Assembly (NCBI GenBank): GCA_023662905.1
Contig: JAMPIJ010000003.1
Location: forward strand, 1-64,000
Origin: Fusobacterium sp.
Lineage (GTDB): Bacteria; Cyanobacteriota; Vampirovibrionia; Gastranaerophilales; Gastranaerophilaceae
Reading direction: 5' to 3'
DNA length: 64,000 bases
Part shown: piece by piece, positions 50,466-58,427 of the stretch
How positions within the stretch are numbered: position 1 is the stretch's first letter
Layout: the number at the start of each line of letters is the position of its first letter
Notes under the pieces: model-generated
What the model was told of the DNA's origin: nothing
Databases searched by the model: none
Seen by the model: the letters and a program-made list of their open reading frames with translations, nothing else
Translations under genes and position numbers: made by a program

Positions 50466-50810
50466 TTACAGTTCCCCTCTTGAAATTTTATTGATAAGGT
50501 CTGTTACACGTGAACCTTTTTCAAAAGAATCGGTATAAACAAATCTAAGTTCCGGTGTAAGTCTGAGGCGAATACGTTTGCCGACTTCGTAGCGGATTTT
50601 AGGTGTGCTTTTTTCGATAATTTCTTTTGTTTTTTCAACCTGTTCTTCTGAACCAAGTACGCTGTAGATAACTTTTGCAAAAGAGTTATCGTGTGCAACT
50701 TCGATGTCAACAATTGACACAACACCTGCTAAACCTCTGATTTCGCGTTGTAAAATTTCAGAGATATCACGCATTAATTCTTTTCTTACACGTTCATTTC
50801 TTAGAGTCAT
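50466..50810 (-). CDS. rbfA: Ribosome-binding factor A
   Basis: 114 residues. KH-fold factor for 30S maturation and cold adaptation. Typical pieces: RVRKELMRDISEILQREI, VSIVDIEVAHDNSFAKVIYSV and the end RLRLTPELRFVYTDS. GAGGG ribosome site. 12 bases after infB. Confidence 0.95.
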   Translation of the reverse strand: MTLRNERVRKELMRDISEILQREIRGLAGVVSIVDIEVAHDNSFAKVIYSVLGSEEQVEKTKEIIEKSTPKIRYEVGKRIRLRLTPELRFVYTDSFEKGSRVTDLINKISRGEL

Positions 50811-50822
50811 TTTTATTCCCTC

Positions 50823-53378
50823 TTATAAACTAGTTCTTTCAACTTCTTCGGTAGTTGAAACCTGAATGATGTCGCCGATTTGAAGATCGTTGAATTTCGC
50901 GAATGAAATACCGCATTCAAAACCTTGCGCAACTTCTTTCACATCATCCTTGAAACGTTTAAGCTGGTCAATTACCCCTGTGAATATTTCTTTTCCGTCA
51001 CGGATAAGAACTGCGTTTTTACTTCTGATAATTTTACCCTCAGTAACGTAGCAGCCAGCGATTTTTGTGGTCTTACCGATTGTGAAGATTTGACGAATTT
51101 CAGCTTTACCGAGTTGAACCTCTTTTGTTTCAGGTTGAAGAAGTGAAAGCATTGTTTTTTCGATATCTTCAAGGATTTGGTAGATAATATCGTATTTCTT
51201 GATTGTAACGCCTTCTTTTTCAGCTGCTGCAAGAGCATTTGAATCCTCTTTAACGGTGAAACCAAGGATTAACGCGCCTGACGCTGATGCGAGCATAACG
51301 TCCGCTTCAGAGATGTCACCGACACCAACGTGAATAATTTTTGTTTTAATCAATTGAGATTCAAGCTGTGCGATTGCTTGTGAAACCGCTTCTGCAGAAC
51401 CGTGAGTGTTTGCTTTGATGATTAAGTTCAATTGCGGAATAGCGTCATCGCCTGCAACTGCTTCACGACGAATGTGTGCAGGAAGCGTTGCTTCAATACG
51501 TTTGTCGCGTTCGCGTTCTTTACGTTTGTCGATAATCGCTTTCATTTCTTTTTCGTTTTGGACAACTTCAAAGTAATCGCCCGCTTGTGGAACTTCTGTC
51601 AAACCTAAGATTTCGACAGGAGTTGACGGTTCAGCTTTTTGAATACGTTCGCCGCTGTCTGAAAGTAATGCACGAACGCGGCCGCAAGCTGTTCCTACAA
51701 CGATACAGTTACCAACTCGAAGTGTTCCGTTTTGGACTAACAATGTTGCAACAGGACCTTTACCTTTGTCAAGGTTCGCTTCGATTACAACACCTGAAGC
51801 TTCTGCTTTAGGGTTCGCTTTGAGTTCTTCCATATCAGCAACGAGCAGAATGTATTCGAGAAGTTCGTCTATACCTGTTCCTTGAAGCGCTGAAACCTTA
51901 ACTGTGATTGTATCTCCGCCCCATTCTTCCGGAACAAGTCCGTGTTCTGTCAATTGCTGTAAAATTTTGTCAGGGTTTGCCCCAGGTTTGTCGATTTTGT
52001 TAACCGCAACGATAATCGGAATCTCAGCGGCTTTCGCGTGGTTAATCGCTTCGATTGTTTGAGGCATTATGCCGTCGTCTGCTGCAACAACAAGAATCGC
52101 GATATCAGTTGCTTTTGCACCGCGCGCACGCATTTCGGTAAACGCTTCGTGACCAGGGGTGTCGAGGAATACGACTTTTTTCTCGTCAACAAATACTGTG
52201 TATGCACCGATTGATTGTGTGATACCACCGACTTCGGTTGCAACGATTTTGTGTTTTGAAGCGCGGATGCTGTCGAGAAGTGTTGTTTTACCGTGGTCAA
52301 CGTGACCCATAATTGATACAACAGGTGCGCGTTTTTTGAGTAATTTTTTGTCGACTTCTTCGAGAGCTTTTGATTTTTGTTCTTTTTGAAGTTCTTCTTC
52401 AATGAATGCTTCTAAGTCTTCTTCAAGAACTTCGATTTCAAACTCAGCACAGATTTTTTTGATAACTTCAACGTCAATAAGCTGGTTCAATGTTGCCATA
52501 ATTCCGTTAAGCATTAGGAATTTAACGATTTCAGCCGGTGTGCGTTGGATTTTATCAGAAAGTTCGCTGATAGTCATCGCTTGAGTTACAACGAGTTGTG
52601 TTACGGCTTCGACGCTTTCTTCTCTTTGAGAACGTTTTTTGTGGTGCTGTGCAGCCGCTTTTTCTAGCGAAATTCTTTCTTGTTCTTCTTTTTTGTTGTT
52701 GAAATCTTTAGTTTTCTTTTTGTTTCCTGCCGGTTCAGGGCGTTTTCTAGCGCCTGATTTGTTGTCGTACATATCTTGCGGGATTATACGTCTTTCGATA
52801 GGCTTTTTGTCGCCTTGTTCACGGTTTTCCGGACGTTGTTCTCTGCCTTGTGTTGGACGCTTGTCGAACGGACGTGCCGGTCTGTCCCCTCTTTCTCCTC
52901 TTGGTGGGAACTGACGACCATCTCTGTTTCCGTCACGTGGCGGGAATTTTCTTTCTCCCTGCGGACGTTGCGGACGGCGGTCAGGACGCGCACTATCTTG
53001 TCCTTCCGGACGTGGAACTGCGCGGCGAACGATTTCAAGTCTGTTGACTACCGGACGTGGTTTTACAACTTCTACACGCGGCATTTCTTTTACAGGTTCT
53101 TTTTTCTCTTCAACCTTTTCAACTTTTTCTTCTACTTTTGGCGCTTCAACCTCAACTGGTTTTGCTTTTTTTACGACAAAAGCTTTAGGTTTTTTAACGA
53201 CGATTTGTGAACCGTGGCTGATAAACTCTTTCAGGCGTTTAATCTGGTCTGGAGTGACCGTGCTTGAATGAGTTTTGCCTGTGATTGACATCTGGGCAAG
53301 CTTTTCGATGATTTCTTTGCTTGTCATTCCCATTTCTTTGGCTAATTCATTAATTCTTATAGGTGATTCAAAACTCAT
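50823..53378 (-). CDS. infB: Translation initiation factor IF-2
   Basis: 851 residues. Residues 1-55 form the IF2N helical domain (INELAKEMGMTSKEIIEKL). Residues 60-250 are a disordered Lys/Glu/Pro and Arg/Gly/Asp-rich region, then a second IF2N-like domain (VTQAMTISELSDKIQ). The GTPase domain has GHVDHGKTTLL (G1, about 357-367), DTPGHEAF (G3), NKIDKPGAN (G4) and SALQGTG (G5). Domains II-IV follow to the C-terminal fMet-tRNA-binding barrel (CGISFAKFNDLQIGDIIQ). Overlaps ylxR by 11 bases. Confidence 0.97.
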   Translation of the reverse strand: MSFESPIRINELAKEMGMTSKEIIEKLAQMSITGKTHSSTVTPDQIKRLKEFISHGSQIVVKKPKAFVVKKAKPVEVEAPKVEEKVEKVEEKKEPVKEMPRVEVVKPRPVVNRLEIVRRAVPRPEGQDSARPDRRPQRPQGERKFPPRDGNRDGRQFPPRGERGDRPARPFDKRPTQGREQRPENREQGDKKPIERRIIPQDMYDNKSGARKRPEPAGNKKKTKDFNNKKEEQERISLEKAAAQHHKKRSQREESVEAVTQLVVTQAMTISELSDKIQRTPAEIVKFLMLNGIMATLNQLIDVEVIKKICAEFEIEVLEEDLEAFIEEELQKEQKSKALEEVDKKLLKKRAPVVSIMGHVDHGKTTLLDSIRASKHKIVATEVGGITQSIGAYTVFVDEKKVVFLDTPGHEAFTEMRARGAKATDIAILVVAADDGIMPQTIEAINHAKAAEIPIIVAVNKIDKPGANPDKILQQLTEHGLVPEEWGGDTITVKVSALQGTGIDELLEYILLVADMEELKANPKAEASGVVIEANLDKGKGPVATLLVQNGTLRVGNCIVVGTACGRVRALLSDSGERIQKAEPSTPVEILGLTEVPQAGDYFEVVQNEKEMKAIIDKRKERERDKRIEATLPAHIRREAVAGDDAIPQLNLIIKANTHGSAEAVSQAIAQLESQLIKTKIIHVGVGDISEADVMLASASGALILGFTVKEDSNALAAAEKEGVTIKKYDIIYQILEDIEKTMLSLLQPETKEVQLGKAEIRQIFTIGKTTKIAGCYVTEGKIIRSKNAVLIRDGKEIFTGVIDQLKRFKDDVKEVAQGFECGISFAKFNDLQIGDIIQVSTTEEVERTSL

Positions 53379-53613
53379 TAATTATCTTTCCTTTCAAATC
53401 CTCAGGGAGTGCGGTGCGCAATGCCTTTTGGAGTTTATTTTTTTTAAATGCGGTTTCAATACAAGAAATATTATAGCAAAGATATGCAGATCTGCCAAAT
53501 ATTTTTGTATCGTGATTGATAATGACGCTGCCGGTTGAGGATTGCTTTGTGATTTTTATCAAATCTTTAGAGTCTTTAATTTCCCCGCAGGCAACGCATT
53601 TTCTTTCTGTCAT
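53368..53613 (-). CDS. ylxR: YlxR/RnpM-family RNA-binding protein
   Basis: 81 residues. Conserved RKCVACGE with the Cys pair, the GRSAYLC loop and a basic C-terminal helix. In Bacillus the homologue (RnpM) modulates RNase P; it is nearly always next to infB. Here it sits between prfA and infB, whereas nusA and rimP would normally precede it. Confidence 0.92.
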   Translation of the reverse strand: MTERKCVACGEIKDSKDLIKITKQSSTGSVIINHDTKIFGRSAYLCYNISCIETAFKKNKLQKALRTALPEDLKGKIINEF

Positions 53614-53626
53614 TAGTATTTCCTCA

Positions 53627-54709
53627 TTAATTTACTTCTGCCAGTTTTTCCAATTTTAATTTTTGGTCATACTCAATGAGGAGTTTCAACAGGTCTTCCA
53701 AATCCCCGTCAATAACAGTCCAGACGTTAAGGTTCTGGTTAACGCGGTGGTCTGTAAGACGTCCTTGCGGGAAGTTATATGTACGGATACGTTCGCTTCT
53801 GTCGCCGGAACCTACTTGAGAGCGGCGAAGGTCAGTGATTTCTTTCATCTGTTTTTGAACTTCCATATCATAAAGTTTTGCTTTAAGGATTTGAAGTGCG
53901 CGTTCTTTGTTTTGAAGTTGTGAGCGTTCTTCTGTACAGAAAATCATAATTCCTGTAGGTTTGTGGAAGACGCGCGCTGCGGTTTCAACTTTGTTAACGT
54001 TTTGACCGCCTGCACCGCCTGAACGTGCTGTTGTAATTTCAATATCATTCATATTAAGTTCGACTTCAACGTCATCGACTTCCGGCATAACCGCAACTGT
54101 CGCGGTTGAGGTGTGAACTCTGCCTTGAGATTCTGTTGCTGGAACCCTTTGAACACGGTGAACGCCTGATTCGTATTTAAGTTTAGAATAAACGCTGTCG
54201 CCCTTGATTGAAACGATAACTTCTGAGAATCCGCCTGCTTCGCATTCTGTTTTAGAGAGAATTTGTGTTTGCCAGCCTTGTTTATCGGCAAATCTAAGGT
54301 ACATTCTCAATAGGTCGCCTGCAAAAATGTTTGCTTCGTCGCCGCCTGCTGAACCACGGATTTCTAACATAATATCTTTATCATCCATCGGGTCGCGTGG
54401 CAATAAAAGAACTTTCATTCTTTCTTCGTATTCAGGAATTTTTGCTTCGTTTTCTTCTAACTCTGATTTAAGAAACGCTTTCATTTCTTCATCAGATTCT
54501 CCGTGTAATAATTCTTTTGTTTCGGCTATAGTGTCATTGGCTTTTTTCCAAGCGTAATAGGTTTCAACGGTTTCTTCCATCGCTTTTCTTTGTTTTGAAA
54601 GGTCGCGGAAACGGTTGTAATCCTGAATTACAGCAGGATCGGAAAGAGTTTCTCCCAGCTCAATGTATTTCTTTTCTATTTGTTCAATTTTTTCTAACAT
54701 ATCTTTCAT
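53627..54709 (-). CDS. prfA: Peptide chain release factor 1
   Basis: 360 residues. Recognises UAA/UAG. The stop-codon loop is [14 protein letters not shown] (PxT type, as in RF1 and not the SPF of RF2). The peptidyl-tRNA hydrolysis motif [10 protein letters not shown] is present, as is the RNAs-binding end [18 protein letters not shown] keep the ATG at 54709; MLEKIEQ at 54700 is an alternative. First gene of a run of eight closely spaced minus-strand genes. With the -10 box at 54717-54722, the 5' leader would be almost absent. Confidence 0.96.
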   Translation of the reverse strand: MKDMLEKIEQIEKKYIELGETLSDPAVIQDYNRFRDLSKQRKAMEETVETYYAWKKANDTIAETKELLHGESDEEMKAFLKSELEENEAKIPEYEERMKVLLLPRDPMDDKDIMLEIRGSAGGDEANIFAGDLLRMYLRFADKQGWQTQILSKTECEAGGFSEVIVSIKGDSVYSKLKYESGVHRVQRVPATESQGRVHTSTATVAVMPEVDDVEVELNMNDIEITTARSGGAGGQNVNKVETAARVFHKPTGIMIFCTEERSQLQNKERALQILKAKLYDMEVQKQMKEITDLRRSQVGSGDRSERIRTYNFPQGRLTDHRVNQNLNVWTVIDGDLEDLLKLLIEYDQKLKLEKLAEVN

Positions 54710-54716
54710 AACATTG

Positions 54717-54743
54717 ATTATAGCACAAAAAAATTTTTATCAA
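54717..54743 (-). promoter_or_regulatory. Promoter of the prfA operon
   Basis: On the minus strand TTGATA (54738-54743), 15-base spacer, TATAAT (54717-54722). Predicted transcription start is about 54710, one base from the prfA ATG, so the message may be leaderless. Confidence 0.55.
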
Positions 54744-54744
54744 T

Positions 54745-54770
54745 AAAAAAGCGGGTTTTAAACCCGCTTG
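54745..54770 (-). terminator. Minus-strand terminator between the inverted-repeat element and prfA
   Basis: AAGCGGGTTT / AAACCCGCTT perfect stem (about 54750-54769) followed by T6 on the minus strand only. No gene lies upstream of it on that strand; it would stop transcripts leaving the 54791-54957 element toward prfA. Confidence 0.8.
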
Positions 54771-54790
54771 ACATGAAAAAGGAGAAAACA

Positions 54791-54957
54791 TACAACACAA
54801 CAGACATTGTGTTGTCTTTTGTATTATAAATATCGGCGTCATTTCGGGAAAACTTTAACTTTAGGCTCGCATTGTTACAATTTCGTTACAAATCATTTTG
54901 TTGTTATCAGTAAATTTCTGCGACTCACGCGTACAACACAATGTCTGTTGTGTTGTA
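54791..54957. repeat. Candidate invertible promoter element bounded by perfect 25-bp inverted repeats
   Basis: Left repeat 54791-54815, right repeat 54933-54957, exact reverse complements over 25 bases. Each has 8-base inverted arms (ACAACACA and TGTGTTGT) around an asymmetric 8-base core, ACAGACAT on the left and ATGTCTGT on the right. The inner 117 bases hold promoter-like sequences in both directions: a + strand TTTAAC-N16-TACAAT and a minus-strand TATAAT at 54823-54828. Arms-plus-asymmetric-core is the layout of tyrosine-recombinase sites, and opposite core orientation predicts inversion. No recombinase gene is in the window. Confidence 0.7.
54854..54881 (+). promoter_or_regulatory. Possible promoter inside the inverted-repeat element
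   Basis: TTTAAC (54854-54859), 16-base spacer, TACAAT (54876-54881), directed at gene 54980-56305 in the present orientation. Hexamers are imperfect. Confidence 0.4.
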
Positions 54958-54979
54958 CGAAATAGTGAAAGGAGTACGA

Positions 54980-56305
54980 ATGGTAGGGATTTCAGACGGT
55001 AACAACGATGGTAAATTTAAAATTCAACGCGGGCAGGGGATATCTCAAGCAATAGCCTCAGAACTAGGGCTTAACTCGCAGCAATGCCGAAAACTCGGCT
55101 CGGTTTGGAACGAAATCTTCAAAGAAGTCGACAAACAAAATCAGCAAACACAAATTTACGCAGGCGGCAACAATTTACACGGCCAGACAAACAAAAACTA
55201 TGTCGTTCATACCAATCAGGTTATAGAGTTTTCTAAAGAAATTTGGGCTAAGATTGTCCAGCTTGTTAACGAGAAACTCGGCACAGATATTCAAACAGGT
55301 GAAACGACAGCGCCACCGGCAGCAACTAACCCGCCGGCAGCCGATGAAACGCAACAACCACAACAGCCTGCAACACCACCACGAAATAATCCGCCGTCCA
55401 ACGAGGCTCCTCCGGCGCCGGTAAAAGTTTCCATCGCCGGAATCGCGCCGAAAATCCCTACAACGCCGTACCTTGCAGAAGCGCCGGATGTTTCAGCCGC
55501 GGTAAAACAACTCAAAGGCGAAACCCAATCAAACTGGGCCGTAAGTTCAAAAATGAAGTCAGCCCTGAATACCGTCAACAAAAACAATGTCGCGTATTTT
55601 ATTGAAGAATACAACGAAGACGGTTCTGACATCGTAACCGACATCGACGATTGCACCGGCTGGAACAAAAAAGATATTTACGAAAACTTAACCAAACCGC
55701 TTATGGCAAGGGCAAAAGAACTTGGTATTGATATTTCAGGCTACGATGTCGCGCCAAAAACAGTGAAATCTACACGTGCAGTCGGTTCTGCCGGCGCAAT
55801 CACGCAGGTTTCAACAACCGAATACCCGTCTCTTAATGCGCAACGTCAGTTCTTGAAAGAAGTGTCTAGCCAGATTATTTCAGATGAATATTGGGCAGGC
55901 CCACAAGTCGGCTTTTTGAAAAAATACAAACCGCAGATAGACAAAGCAAATGCCACAATTAAAAAATTCGCTGACGCGTCGGTCGAAAATATTTCCATCA
56001 CACCTTATAAGAATAATGATGCCTATACGATGACTCTTGAAGATGGCAGTCAATTACAAATTACAATCAAGGATAATACCATTTCCGATATTCACGTTAA
56101 AAATAAAACTTCCCCAGATAATATTAATGATCTATCTTACGATTTTGGCGATTGTCGGATATTCCTTGACCCTGACGAAAAGACTGACGGGACAGGCAAC
56201 TACAAAGTCGGTAGCAATTATCTTTACGATGCCTACATCCCATTCGACAAGCTCAAAGAAGTTGCGACGAACCTGCTCAAAAAAATGGGCGTTGAGGTTA
56301 AATAA
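54980..56305 (+). CDS. Hypothetical Pro-rich protein behind the invertible element
   Basis: 441 residues from MVGISDGNNDGKF at 54980, chosen for AAAGGAG with a 5-base spacer; the earlier ATG at 54941 lies inside the right inverted repeat. Residues 1-100 are a helical domain (GISQAIASELGLNSQQCRKL, WNEIFKEVDKQNQ). Residues about 105-150 are a Pro/Ala/Thr/Gln linker. The remainder is a mixed domain with two parts, the last being beta-rich (TMTLEDGSQLQITIKDNTI). No signal peptide or anchor is visible. Composition differs from neighbours (many C-ending codons and Pro-rich). Family not recognised; a secreted or structural role is a guess. Confidence 0.8.
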   Translation: MVGISDGNNDGKFKIQRGQGISQAIASELGLNSQQCRKLGSVWNEIFKEVDKQNQQTQIYAGGNNLHGQTNKNYVVHTNQVIEFSKEIWAKIVQLVNEKLGTDIQTGETTAPPAATNPPAADETQQPQQPATPPRNNPPSNEAPPAPVKVSIAGIAPKIPTTPYLAEAPDVSAAVKQLKGETQSNWAVSSKMKSALNTVNKNNVAYFIEEYNEDGSDIVTDIDDCTGWNKKDIYENLTKPLMARAKELGIDISGYDVAPKTVKSTRAVGSAGAITQVSTTEYPSLNAQRQFLKEVSSQIISDEYWAGPQVGFLKKYKPQIDKANATIKKFADASVENISITPYKNNDAYTMTLEDGSQLQITIKDNTISDIHVKNKTSPDNINDLSYDFGDCRIFLDPDEKTDGTGNYKVGSNYLYDAYIPFDKLKEVATNLLKKMGVEVK

Positions 56306-56311
56306 AAGAAA

Positions 56312-56340
56312 GGGGCGAAGCCAGCGGCTTCGCCCCCTCT
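56312..56340 (+). terminator. Terminator between convergent genes
   Basis: GGGGCGAAGCC / GGCTTCGCCCC perfect stem (56312-56322 with 56326-56336), AGC loop, pyrimidine-rich flanks on both sides. Confidence 0.85.
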
Positions 56341-56360
56341 TATATATTGTTGACTGTCGA

Positions 56361-57239
56361 CTATTCACCGAGGTTCAATTGTGAGAACTGAACAATTTTA
56401 TTTTTACCGCGTTTTTTCGCGTTGTAAAGCGCGTGTTCCGCGTAGCGAATGATTGTGTTTGCGTCTTCTTCAACGTTTTCCATACAAGGGTATGTCGCGA
56501 TACCGCCGGAAATCGTAATCGGGTGACGTTCTTCTTCGCCCGCAGGGATGAATTCCATACGTTCGATGTCGCGTCTGAAACGTTCTGCAAATAAGAATGC
56601 CTGTTCTTCTGATGTGTTTGGAAGAAGTACCAAAAATTCTTCGTCGCCGTAGCGGGTCAAAATATCTTCTTTTCTGATTAATTGTTTTAATTTTTCAGCG
56701 ATAGATTTAAGAAGAACATCGCCCCAGCTGTAGCCGTAGATGTCGTTTACAACTTTGAAAAAGTCGATATCAAACAGGAGGCAAGAAAGTTTCAAGCCAT
56801 AACGTTTTGTGTAAGAAATTTCTTGATCCAAACGTTCCTGCATATATTTTCTGTTGTGAAGCCCTGTCAATTCGTCTGTTGTTGAAACCTGACGGATTTT
56901 AGACATAAGTTCGCGGATTCTGAGCATTGATTTAACTCTTATCAAAAGCTCGTTTGTATCAACCGGAGTTCTGATAAAGTCGTAGGCGAACGCTCTTACT
57001 ACAGATGCTTTCTTAAACTCTTCACCGATGAATAAAATTGGAGTTTTGAATTTAACAAGAGCGAGTGTATCTGCCAAACCGTTGACGTTTTCGGCAATGA
57101 TAAGGCTCGGGTTTAAAGTTTCATATTCTTTTAATGTATTATCTTCTTCGACTCTAACGTTAGCGTCGTCGAGTTCTTTAGCAAGAAATTCAGCGAGTTG
57201 TGATTCTTTTCTTTGCGCATAAATGACGATATTTTTCAT
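56361..57239 (-). CDS. Degenerate receiver plus GGDEF-like (GDEEF) protein
   Basis: 292 residues from MKNIVIYAQ (57239) with AGAGAGG upstream. Residues 1-108 look like a CheY-type receiver fold (TPILFIGEE, DFIRTPVDTNELLIRV), but the phosphoacceptor position reads IIAEN with no Asp. A short helix leads to a GGDEF domain (TTDELTGLHNRKYM, FDIDFFKVVND). The signature is RYGDEEFLVL, so GGDEF has become GDEEF (198-202); the second Gly needed at the active half-site is Asp. It may be an inactive diguanylate cyclase that binds nucleotide, or a weak one. Monocistronic. Confidence 0.88.
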   Translation of the reverse strand: MKNIVIYAQRKESQLAEFLAKELDDANVRVEEDNTLKEYETLNPSLIIAENVNGLADTLALVKFKTPILFIGEEFKKASVVRAFAYDFIRTPVDTNELLIRVKSMLRIRELMSKIRQVSTTDELTGLHNRKYMQERLDQEISYTKRYGLKLSCLLFDIDFFKVVNDIYGYSWGDVLLKSIAEKLKQLIRKEDILTRYGDEEFLVLLPNTSEEQAFLFAERFRRDIERMEFIPAGEEERHPITISGGIATYPCMENVEEDANTIIRYAEHALYNAKKRGKNKIVQFSQLNLGE

Positions 57240-57315
57240 AAAAAACCTCTCTTTGAACACATATTAGCATATTTTTCAAATGAAATCAATCATATGAATG
57301 AACGGTAGAATACAA

Positions 57316-57340
57316 AACGCGGGACTTATAGTCCCGCGTT
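57316..57340 (-). terminator. Terminator downstream of the RHH/small-protein pair
   Basis: AACGCGGGAC / GTCCCGCGTT perfect stem with a TTATA loop, followed by T4 on the minus strand. Confidence 0.8.
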
Positions 57341-57391
57341 ACATACTTTTTACCATTTTCCTTTTGCGCAATTGTGCGCTTTCCCCTAAAT

Positions 57392-57562
57392 TTACACCTT
57401 AGCTGTTTTTTTCAAAGCTTCGTATTTTGAATTTTCTTTACTTGCTTTCAAGTATTTTACCAATGATTTAGCGATGATTTGTGAGTTCTTTTCTGTTTGT
57501 TTGTCTAAAATATCAAAATATTCTTCAATACTAGACATCATATATTTGCTGTTGTTTTCCAT
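57392..57562 (-). CDS. Small hypothetical protein (56 aa)
   Basis: ATG at 57562 with GGGGGAAA just upstream; stop TAA at 57392-57394. The product starts MENNSKYMMSSIEEYFDILD and ends ALKKTAKV; it is charged and likely two helices. Lies 68 bases downstream of the ribbon-helix-helix gene on the same strand and before a terminator, so the two may form one transcript. Not recognised; it is too small and not toxin-like enough to call a toxin. Confidence 0.6.
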   Translation of the reverse strand: MENNSKYMMSSIEEYFDILDKQTEKNSQIIAKSLVKYLKASKENSKYEALKKTAKV

Positions 57563-57630
57563 ATTTCCCCCGATGGTTTTCCCTTATTTTCATTTCCCGA
57601 TTTGATTATACTACTAAATCTTTATTTTGT

Positions 57631-57819
57631 CTATTCAAGAAGCCCTTCAAGGATTGCCGCATTGCTTAGAGCTTTTTGAGTATTGCGCACTCTGTTGCGG
57701 TTCATATAAGTTCTGAGTGCTTCTCTGATTAATTCTGATCTTGTTCTGTTCTCGTTTTCTGCTACTTCATCAATTTCGTCTAAAAATCTTTCGGGCATTG
57801 AAATCAATACTCTTGCCAT
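57631..57819 (-). CDS. Ribbon-helix-helix (CopG-type) DNA-binding protein
   Basis: 62 residues. MARVLISMPERFLDEIDEVA gives the beta strand and first helix, and NRTRSELIREALRTYM the second helix of an RHH/CopG fold; these bind operators as dimers and are often antitoxins. AAAGGAG ribosome site 7 bases upstream. No classical ParE/RelE toxin follows, only the 56-residue gene. The upstream gap 57820-58103 (284 bases) holds AT-rich sequence with a possible minus-strand TATATAAAT box and no other clear feature. Confidence 0.88.
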   Translation of the reverse strand: MARVLISMPERFLDEIDEVAENENRTRSELIREALRTYMNRNRVRNTQKALSNAAILEGLLE

Positions 57820-58103
57820 AACTTATCTCCTTTATATTTTCCCTGTTATCTTATGCTTTCATATTTCCCATTGTTTCCTCTGTATTTATATAAAGTATTT
57901 TGCAGTTAAAAAATTGCTAAAAAAAGATGCTATTTTTATAAAATTTTTAATTATTTAGTATATAAAAATGATACAAACTTGATGTGGCGTGGTTTTGAGG
58001 TGAATGTTACAGATTGTAACGAAAAATGCACTTGCTGAAATCGAGAACTTTAATTTGTTTTTATATATGTAAGAGAGCAATTTACAAAAACAGGAGAGCA
58101 GAT

Positions 58104-58427
58104 ATGTCATTCTTAGCTATGGCGTCACAAAAAAGTTTATTTACGCTGCAACAGAGCCAATTACAGTATGAATATACAATTTTAATGAGCAGAACCAATT
58201 GTATTACAAGCCAGATGGCGGATTACGCTGATTCAATGGGCGAAGATGCGGATTTGGATGAAGATCCGTTTTATATTCAGTTAGAAAAGACTAGCGAATA
58301 TCTTCAAACTCAGGCTGATTCTGTTAAAAACCAGATTGATGTTATTAAAGATGAGATTGCTTCATTAAAGACCATGGTTCAAAACGGGATCAAAGATACC
58401 TGCGCACTCAACCTTATTGGCGGTTAG
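58104..58427 (+). CDS. Hypothetical coiled-coil protein (107 aa)
   Basis: Start ATG 58104 with AGGAGAG 5 bases upstream; an earlier in-frame ATG at 58026 lacks a ribosome site. The product begins MSFLAMASQKSLFTLQQSQL and is helical: a short helix pair, an acidic loop (DSMGEDADLDEDPF), then a coiled coil (YIQLEKTSEYLQTQADSVKN). No signal peptide or membrane segment. Family not recognised; the style resembles small structural or chaperone-like proteins. Its last 14 bases overlap the convergent folD. Confidence 0.72.
   Translation: MSFLAMASQKSLFTLQQSQLQYEYTILMSRTNCITSQMADYADSMGEDADLDEDPFYIQLEKTSEYLQTQADSVKNQIDVIKDEIASLKTMVQNGIKDTCALNLIGG

Noticed and set aside
54791-54957. Inverted repeats as ends of an insertion sequence or MITE
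   Set aside because: The interior of 117 bases has no transposase, the flanks show no target-site duplication, and the internal arm-core-arm symmetry fits recombination sites or operators better.
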